Shown piece by piece: positions 41,807 to 45,387 of a stretch of 45,387 bases of DNA. Made by a program: the position numbers and the translations under genes. The notes beneath the pieces were generated by a model. That model searched no databases. It was not told the origin of the DNA and saw nothing but the letters and a program-made list of their open reading frames with translations. How positions within the stretch are numbered: the first letter of the stretch is position 1; each line of letters opens with the position of its first letter. Source of the stretch: an uncultured Pseudomonadota bacterium. GTDB taxonomy: Bacteria; Pseudomonadota; Gammaproteobacteria; Burkholderiales; SG8-39. The DNA lies in NCBI GenBank assembly GCA_903921325.1, contig CAIXPL010000007.1, positions 1 to 45,387 of the forward strand. Reading direction: 5' to 3'.

Positions 41807-42376
41807 CTACAGAAGGTCCTGCATTGTCTCCAACGCCGCGACGGTTCCCGCGAGTCCGAGCGAGAGAAAGGTATCGAGCAGTTCCCTGACCGAGCGTGTC
41901 GGCCGTGACAAGGCAAGTCTCTGATCCCTGACCGCCGCGCAAACGGCGGCCGGCGACAAATCGAAGAGATGCACCACGAATTCGTCGGGATGCTGGGCAG
42001 AAACGCCGTAGGGATCGAGTGCAGCGTTCGGAAAGTCGGCGAGGTTGTAGGTCACGATGACCCCGGCTTGGCAACGAATCGCTGCAGCGAGCACGTGTCG
42101 ATCGTTTTGGTCTGGCAGCTTCAAGGAGTCGACAAGGCCCTCGTGGCCAGTCACCAGGCAATCGGGTACGGACGTGTCCATCAGATCTCGTGTGCGACGC
42201 AATTGTTCGAGCGTCAGGTCCGGGCGCCGTTCTAGAACGGACCTCACCCACTCGGCGTGGATTTCCTCGGTCCAACGCGCGCGGAAAAGATTCGTCAGAG
42301 CAACGCGCAGCAGCAGATCTCTGAGGGGCGCCGGATGGAGTACGCAGGCATCGTAGATGGCAGTAAAGCTCGCCAC
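41807..42376 (-). CDS. PIN-domain toxin
   Basis: A 189-residue PIN protein. The first aspartate is in FTAIYDACVLHPAPLRDLLL, a glutamate in RWTEEIHAEWV, and the later acids in LKLPDQNDRHVLAAAIRCQAGVIVTYNLADF. This variant, with DACVL and an extended C-terminal part (VHLFDLSPAAVCAAVRDQ), is the type that pairs with excisionase-like helix-turn-helix antitoxins. The antitoxin gene ends three bases before its start. It looks intact, and its end abuts the Rhs tip array, so the array was inserted or rearranged right after it without damage. Confidence 0.85.
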   Translation of the reverse strand: MASFTAIYDACVLHPAPLRDLLLRVALTNLFRARWTEEIHAEWVRSVLERRPDLTLEQLRRTRDLMDTSVPDCLVTGHEGLVDSLKLPDQNDRHVLAAAIRCQAGVIVTYNLADFPNAALDPYGVSAQHPDEFVVHLFDLSPAAVCAAVRDQRLALSRPTRSVRELLDTFLSLGLAGTVAALETMQDLL

Positions 42377-42379
42377 GCT

Positions 42380-42838
42380 CTAGTATCCCAACGCCAATTC
42401 CTCGGCCTGCGCGGCGAGCGCGTCGAGCGCTTTCCTGCGTTCGACGCGCGAGCGCTGCTGGTACTCAACCAAGTCTTTGAAGAGAATCCTGCGGTGGGAG
42501 CCGACCTTGCGATAGGCTAATTCGTTGTGTTCGAGCAGGCCGACCACATGCGGCCGAGACACATTGAGAAAATCGGCCGCCTGCTGAGTCGTTAGCTCGG
42601 CGTGGTAAGGCACGATAGTTACGGCGTTGCCCTGCGCCATCTGGGCGAGGATGTCGACCAGAATCCGCAGGGCGGACACTGGCACCGCGATCTCTTGATT
42701 TCCGTCGATAACTTTCAGTAGCGCCGATTCGCCGCGGCCAATGCATGCGGCAAGCAGGCGGCTGCTTTCACGGGCGAGCTTCGCCTCCTGCTCCGTTGGC
42801 AGTGTCGGCGGGGGCGAGCGTAGCGATGCTGCAGTCAT
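42380..42838 (-). CDS. excisionase-like helix-turn-helix antitoxin
   Basis: A 152-residue protein. The second half carries a MerR/excisionase-type helix-turn-helix: LTTQQAADFLNVSRPHVVGLLEHNELAYRKVGSHRRILFKDLVEY, which would bind the operon promoter. The first half (ALLKVIDGNQEIAVPVSALRILVDILAQM) probably contacts the toxin. Proteins with this layout are the usual antitoxin of the PIN toxin type encoded directly downstream, and the gene order (antitoxin first) fits. Confidence 0.85.
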   Translation of the reverse strand: MTAASLRSPPPTLPTEQEAKLARESSRLLAACIGRGESALLKVIDGNQEIAVPVSALRILVDILAQMAQGNAVTIVPYHAELTTQQAADFLNVSRPHVVGLLEHNELAYRKVGSHRRILFKDLVEYQQRSRVERRKALDALAAQAEELALGY

Positions 42839-42993
42839 GGGGGACGAAACTCCCTCTGATCATTGTGGTGAGAGGCGGATTAGTATACCTTCATTCGAAA
42901 TAAACAAAACGAACGCAATATTCAACAACTTCGGAGTGGCATGTTTGTCGCTCTCGAAGTCGGTTTAGCTTGGCATGACTTTAGTACCTCATC

Positions 42994-43164
42994 GTGCCCA
43001 CCAAGGCGCTGGTGCAGGCACTCAAGCGTAACGCCAACCGCATTCCGACCGACTTCACGTTCCAGCTCGATCCAGACGAGTGGTCCACTCTGAGGTCACA
43101 GTCTGTGACCTCAAACGGCCGTGGCGGTCGGCGCACCGCCCCCTCCGCCTTCACCGAACAGGGG
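42994..43164 (+). pseudogene. ORF6N-domain fragment, lacking both ends
   Basis: About 57 codons starting VPTKALVQALKRNANRIPTDFTFQL, through LRSQSVTSNGRGGRRTAPSAFTEQG, belong to the middle of the ORF6N domain. The N-terminal strand block (GQRVxxDxDLAALYG) is missing and homology ends after FTEQG. The open frame happens to continue into the following XRE regulator gene, giving an apparent fusion from GTG 42994 to 43653, which I consider accidental. The fragment carries a perfect palindrome at the same codons as the first ORF6N copy. Confidence 0.7.
43091..43113. repeat. perfect palindrome within the second ORF6N fragment
   Basis: TGAGGTCACAG and CTGTGACCTCA are perfect 11-bp arms around a single central T. 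It covers the codons for R-S-Q-S-V-T-S. Compared with the palindrome at 35644-35670, a G-C pair has become an A-T pair, on both arms at once. Confidence 0.85.
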
Positions 43165-43290
43165 CAGCCAGTGCGCTTTATCATGTCAAGCATCAGCGTT
43201 TCAGAGTCGAGCATGAAAGCATCGATTTCTCTCCCCACATCCGGCACCATGGCGCCATCAAACACCGTTTTGGTGGCTGGAGTGCTGGAT

Positions 43291-43653
43291 ATGGCTGAGA
43301 CGCTGGATGGCTCCGCGCAGCGCCTGCGCAAGGTGCGCAAGAACAAGAACCTCTCGCAGACCGAGCTGGGGCAACTGGCTGCGCTTCACTACACCCACAT
43401 CGGCCGCTTCGAGCGCGGCGCCTTGCGCCCCTCAGGCGACACCTTTAAGCGTCTGGCCGACGCCCTGGGCGTGACCAGCGACTACCTGCTCGACGGCGCC
43501 GCCGACGAGGCGGCCAAGGCGCGTTTTGAGGACCGCGAGCTGCTCAAGCAGTTTCGGGAGGCCGAGCAATTGCCCGATGAGGACAAGAACGTCGTCAAGA
43601 AGCTGCTGGACGCTTTCTTGACCAAGAAGCAGCTTCAGACCCTGGCCCGTTGA
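43291..43653 (+). CDS. XRE-family (Cro/CI-type) transcriptional regulator
   Basis: About 120 residues. The helix-turn-helix domain lies at about 8-65: AQRLRKVRKNKNLSQTELGQLAALHYTHIGRFERGALRPSGDTFKRLADALGVTSDYLL, with the standard QTELGQLA and THIGRFERG positions. A charged helical tail of about 50 residues follows (FEDRELLKQFREAEQLPDEDKNVVKKLLDAFLTKKQLQ), a layout seen in small stand-alone regulators near toxin genes. The ATG at 43291 has GGAG eight bases upstream. The next antitoxin gene starts 21 bases after its stop, so it could be a third component regulating that module. Confidence 0.88.
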   Translation: MAETLDGSAQRLRKVRKNKNLSQTELGQLAALHYTHIGRFERGALRPSGDTFKRLADALGVTSDYLLDGAADEAAKARFEDRELLKQFREAEQLPDEDKNVVKKLLDAFLTKKQLQTLAR

Positions 43654-43674
43654 TCGCGCAACCGAGGTGACGCC

Positions 43675-43956
43675 ATGAACATGACCGTCGAGCAAAACCT
43701 GCTCTCCAAGCTCAGAACGCTCTCGGCCCAGCAGCTGGCCGAGGTGGAGGATTTCGTGGAGTTCCTGGCCGCCAAGTCCAAGAAGCGCGCCGCGCTGGAT
43801 CGGCTGCTGGCCATCGCCCCGGCGCTGGCCGCCGCCGGCGCCGAGCCGCTGAGTGAGGACGAGATCGACGCCGAGGTGCAGGCCGCCCGCAGCGAGCGCC
43901 GCGCCCGCCTGGCCAGCCCCGCCGCCACGAGGGATTCGGGTGCGGATCGTTCTTGA
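43675..43956 (+). CDS. antitoxin of a PIN toxin module
   Basis: A 93-residue protein. The first half, TVEQNLLSKLRTLSAQQLAEVEDFVEFLAAKSKKRAALDRLL, is the DUF2281-like short helical type that often precedes PIN toxins; the tail LSEDEIDAEVQAARSERRAR is acidic-basic and probably wraps the toxin. Similarity of this tail to the antitoxin at 38566-38808 shows a shared origin or shared toxin-binding mode. The toxin frame begins inside its last codons. Confidence 0.8.
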   Translation: MNMTVEQNLLSKLRTLSAQQLAEVEDFVEFLAAKSKKRAALDRLLAIAPALAAAGAEPLSEDEIDAEVQAARSERRARLASPAATRDSGADRS

Positions 43957-44350
43957 CACCAACATCGTGTTGTCGGCCTTGCTCTGGCAAGGTACGCCTC
44001 ACTACCTGCTGGCCGCCATCCGTCAGCAGCCCGGCGGGCAGCTCTACAGCTTCACGGCCCTGCTCGAAGAATTGGCCGATGTGCTTATCCGCGCCTCGGC
44101 GGCCAAGCGGCTGGCTTTGATCGGCAAGTCCGCCCGCGAGGTACTGGCCGATTACGTCGAAGCCATTGAACTGGTGGAGCCCATCGACGTGCCGCGTGTG
44201 GTGGCCGGCGATGTTGACGACGATCAGGTGATCGCCGCCCGCGCCGATCTCATCGTCACGGGTGATCGCAAACACTTGCTGCCCATCGGCAGCCATCAGG
44301 GCATCGCCATCGTCGAAGCAGCGGAGGCCTTGCAGCGCCTGGCTGTCTGA
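43940..44350 (+). CDS. PIN-domain toxin with a four-residue deletion
   Basis: About 136 residues. The start is a GTG at 43940 with GAGGG six bases before it; a longer frame to 43853 would overlap the antitoxin heavily. VRIVLDTNIVLSALLWQG, LLEELADVL and DVDDDQVIAARADLIVTGDRKHLLPIG contain the PIN acids. Compared with the paralogue at 38808-39284, the segment DDDQVIAAAIAARADLIVTGD has lost four residues (12 bases), shortening the helix after the catalytic aspartates. The DNA around is nearly identical, with an ATCGCCGCC direct repeat in the longer copy, so slippage deletion is likely. Activity may be weakened. Confidence 0.82.
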   Translation: MRIVLDTNIVLSALLWQGTPHYLLAAIRQQPGGQLYSFTALLEELADVLIRASAAKRLALIGKSAREVLADYVEAIELVEPIDVPRVVAGDVDDDQVIAARADLIVTGDRKHLLPIGSHQGIAIVEAAEALQRLAV

Positions 44351-44358
44351 CGCCCGCC

Positions 44359-44380
44359 ACGCCCGATCAAGGGCGTTTTT
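44359..44380 (+). terminator. rho-independent terminator after the PIN toxin
   Basis: ACGCCC and GGGCGT form a six-base-pair stem around a six-base loop (GATCAA), followed by TTTTT. It begins eight bases after the toxin stop and is the best intrinsic terminator in the window. Confidence 0.75.
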
Positions 44381-44650
44381 GCCCCCCCGGCCTTCAGCGG
44401 CTGATGTGGGGTGGCTGGGGTGTTTTTGTTGTTCTATCGACCCTCACGGCCTGGCTGCCGCCGGCAGCCTACGCCAGGCAACTGGCCGACAAGTCCCTTA
44501 CAATGCTCGGGAGACTCTAAACCCAACCGCTACTCAACGCGGGGGGACGTCGTATCCACGATTAACCGGGAACAGTCCACCGTACTGTCTGCACTGAAGG
44601 TCAAGAAACCCGCCCAAGCCCATCAAATCAGCCTTTTGTAGTGGAGCGAA
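44381..44650. other. interval without a supported gene
   Basis: About 270 bases between the terminator and the ribbon-helix-helix gene. Short open frames here show no recognisable family. I see no repeat or RNA signal. Confidence 0.35.
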
Positions 44651-44875
44651 TTGGGGCCACCCCTATACGAATCAAGCACTTACGCCGTTTGGTGTCGAAC
44701 TCGGGTGCGCGGCAAGTTCTATCGCCCTGGCGCCACCTTCCATCTGCCGGTCTATCTGGATGACCAGCTCCAGGCTCGCCTCAGCGCGCTCGCCACCGCC
44801 AAAGGCGTCGAGCTCACCGCCCTCGTCAATGAGCTCCTCAAGAAGGATCTTGAACGCATCGAGGGCACAACGTAG
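44651..44875 (+). CDS. ribbon-helix-helix-type protein, probable antitoxin
   Basis: A frame of up to 74 residues from a TTG at 44651; the conserved part begins at the GTG 44705 (RGKFYRPGATFHLPVYLDDQLQARLSALATAKGVELTALVNELLKKDLERIE). The strand FHLPVYLDD followed by two helices is a ribbon-helix-helix DNA-binding fold as in many antitoxins. The residues before the GTG do not look homologous, so the true start is probably 44705 or has been lost. A possible PIN-toxin tail follows at 44938-45006. Confidence 0.6.
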   Translation: MGPPLYESSTYAVWCRTRVRGKFYRPGATFHLPVYLDDQLQARLSALATAKGVELTALVNELLKKDLERIEGTT

Positions 44876-44937
44876 CCCACTTACAACGATGGCGCCGCCA
44901 AATCAGCGATCATTTCGCATGAGATATTGAGCTTCGG

Positions 44938-45006
44938 CTGGGGATCCATGCCCTCGCCAATCTCATCGTCAACCCTGCCAAGGCCTTGCAGCGCATCAAC
45001 AACTGA
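44938..45006 (+). pseudogene. possible C-terminal remnant of a PIN toxin
   Basis: Twenty-two codons ending at TGA read LGIHALANLIVNPAKALQRINN. The IVNPAKALQRI part resembles the last strand and helix of PIN toxins (compare IVTPVQALLHI at the end of the toxin at 38808-39284). The rest of the gene is missing. Weak evidence because the match is short; the place behind a ribbon-helix-helix gene is suggestive. Confidence 0.35.
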
Positions 45007-45247
45007 GCGTGGGCCGCCTTATAACTTCATCCAGCGGCACGGGTGAATGTTGTTTATCCATTGCGAACCCCACGCGAATTCCGTGGAATCGTCTATAGGA
45101 CGATAAGCAATCCAGTATTACTGCCCTATCCGAATCCGCAATTTCAGAATCTGCAGTCGTGCCGTCCCACCGCTTCAAACTATCATTAACAATGATTCGG
45201 TCAAACTCACTCTCAGGCCCTGTCACGAACGCATAAATGCGGTCCCT
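44996..45247 (-). pseudogene. hypothetical protein cut by an IS3-family element
   Basis: The frame reads RDRIYAFVTGPESEFDRIIVNDSLKRWDG and ends with a stop at 44996. Coding-like sequence runs up to 45247, exactly the base before the IS terminal repeat, so the start and N terminus have been removed or separated by the insertion. A GTG at 45226 could allow a shortened product of 76 residues. The family is not one I can name; small proteins with an FDRIIV(x)D(x)LxRWD pattern are seen in accessory islands. Confidence 0.55.
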
Positions 45248-45387
45248 TGAACCGCCCCGGGTTTTGAGGAGGCTCCAACCTTTGAGAGAATGGAGCCACT
45301 ATGAAGACAAAGCCGAAGTACCCACCCGAGCTACGCGAGCGCGCCATACGCATGGTCTACGAGCAGCGTGAGCAGCATGCTTCTCAA
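45248..45387 (+). mobile_element. left end of an IS3-family insertion sequence
   Basis: The element begins TGAACCGCCCCGGGTTTTGA, a terminal inverted repeat typical of one IS3 group, followed by a short leader and the first transposase gene. The right part lies outside the window. The neighbouring minus-strand gene is interrupted exactly at the first base. Confidence 0.8.
45301..45387 (+). CDS. IS3-family transposase OrfA, N-terminal part
   Basis: The first 29 codons, MKTKPKYPPELRERAIRMVYEQ, are the start of the helix-turn-helix OrfA of IS3-family elements, which binds the terminal repeats and joins OrfB by frameshift to make the transposase. GGAG lies eight bases before the ATG. The gene runs off the right edge. 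Confidence 0.85.
   Translation, partial: MKTKPKYPPELRERAIRMVYEQREQHASQ

Noticed and set aside
42994-43653. ORF6N-XRE fusion protein
   Set aside because: The frame is open, but the ORF6N part lacks both ends, the linking sequence has no family, and the ATG at 43291 has its own ribosome site.
43853-43939. Longer N terminus for the second PIN toxin
   Set aside because: It would overlap the antitoxin gene by 104 bases and adds a low-complexity stretch; GTG 43940 has GAGGG and places the first aspartate at the usual distance.

Overview
The window reads as a GC-rich betaproteobacterial chromosome, most likely Burkholderiales. That is an inference from composition, from the many periplasmic solute-binding proteins including two Bug/TctC proteins, and from the isoquinoline-oxidoreductase-like pair. 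I saw no tRNA, rRNA or CRISPR array. The window splits into two parts at about 34.8 kb.

The left part (1-34.8 kb) is tightly packed catabolic and transport DNA. From left to right it holds: the tail of a broken asparaginase; an MFS / RuBisCO-like protein / cupin operon; a 4,5-dihydroxyphthalate-decarboxylase-like protein; an orphan TRAP binding protein; a CynX-type MFS carrier; a lone LivK-type binding protein with an acyl-CoA synthetase and a Gfo/Idh/MocA oxidoreductase; and a Bug protein. Next comes a five-gene minus-strand operon encoding a 2Fe-2S subunit, a molybdopterin subunit, a copper P-type ATPase, a CopZ-like chaperone and a methyltransferase. A divergent cyclase and MFS pair follows, then two alpha/beta hydrolases and a luciferase-like monooxygenase. 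After these come a complete branched-chain-type ABC transporter (livHMGF) with two tandem paralogous binding proteins, a ChrB-like protein, a second Bug protein, a second dihydroxyphthalate-decarboxylase-like protein, and two class II aldolases. The gene set suggests scavenging and breakdown of aromatic or sugar-acid compounds, but no single complete pathway can be named.

The right part (34.8-45.4 kb) is an accessory island of small conflict modules and mobile-element scars. It contains: a Phd-UPF0175 fusion antitoxin with a truncated PIN toxin; two broken ORF6N genes carrying near-identical palindromes; an IS3-type transposase tail; an AbiE type IV toxin-antitoxin pair with a candidate operator; three more PIN toxin modules; a ribbon-helix-helix protein; and an IS3-family element running off the right edge.

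The most striking structure is at 39.4-41.8 kb. Three orphan Rhs C-terminal tips lie in tandem, each beginning in the same 55-bp repeat (GGVNTYAYVGGNPVS) and each followed by a small membrane protein that looks like its immunity partner. No Rhs core is present in the window. Two of the immunity frames end on a TAA supplied by the next copy of the repeat. The array therefore looks like a store of displaced effector/immunity cassettes formed by recombination at the repeat.
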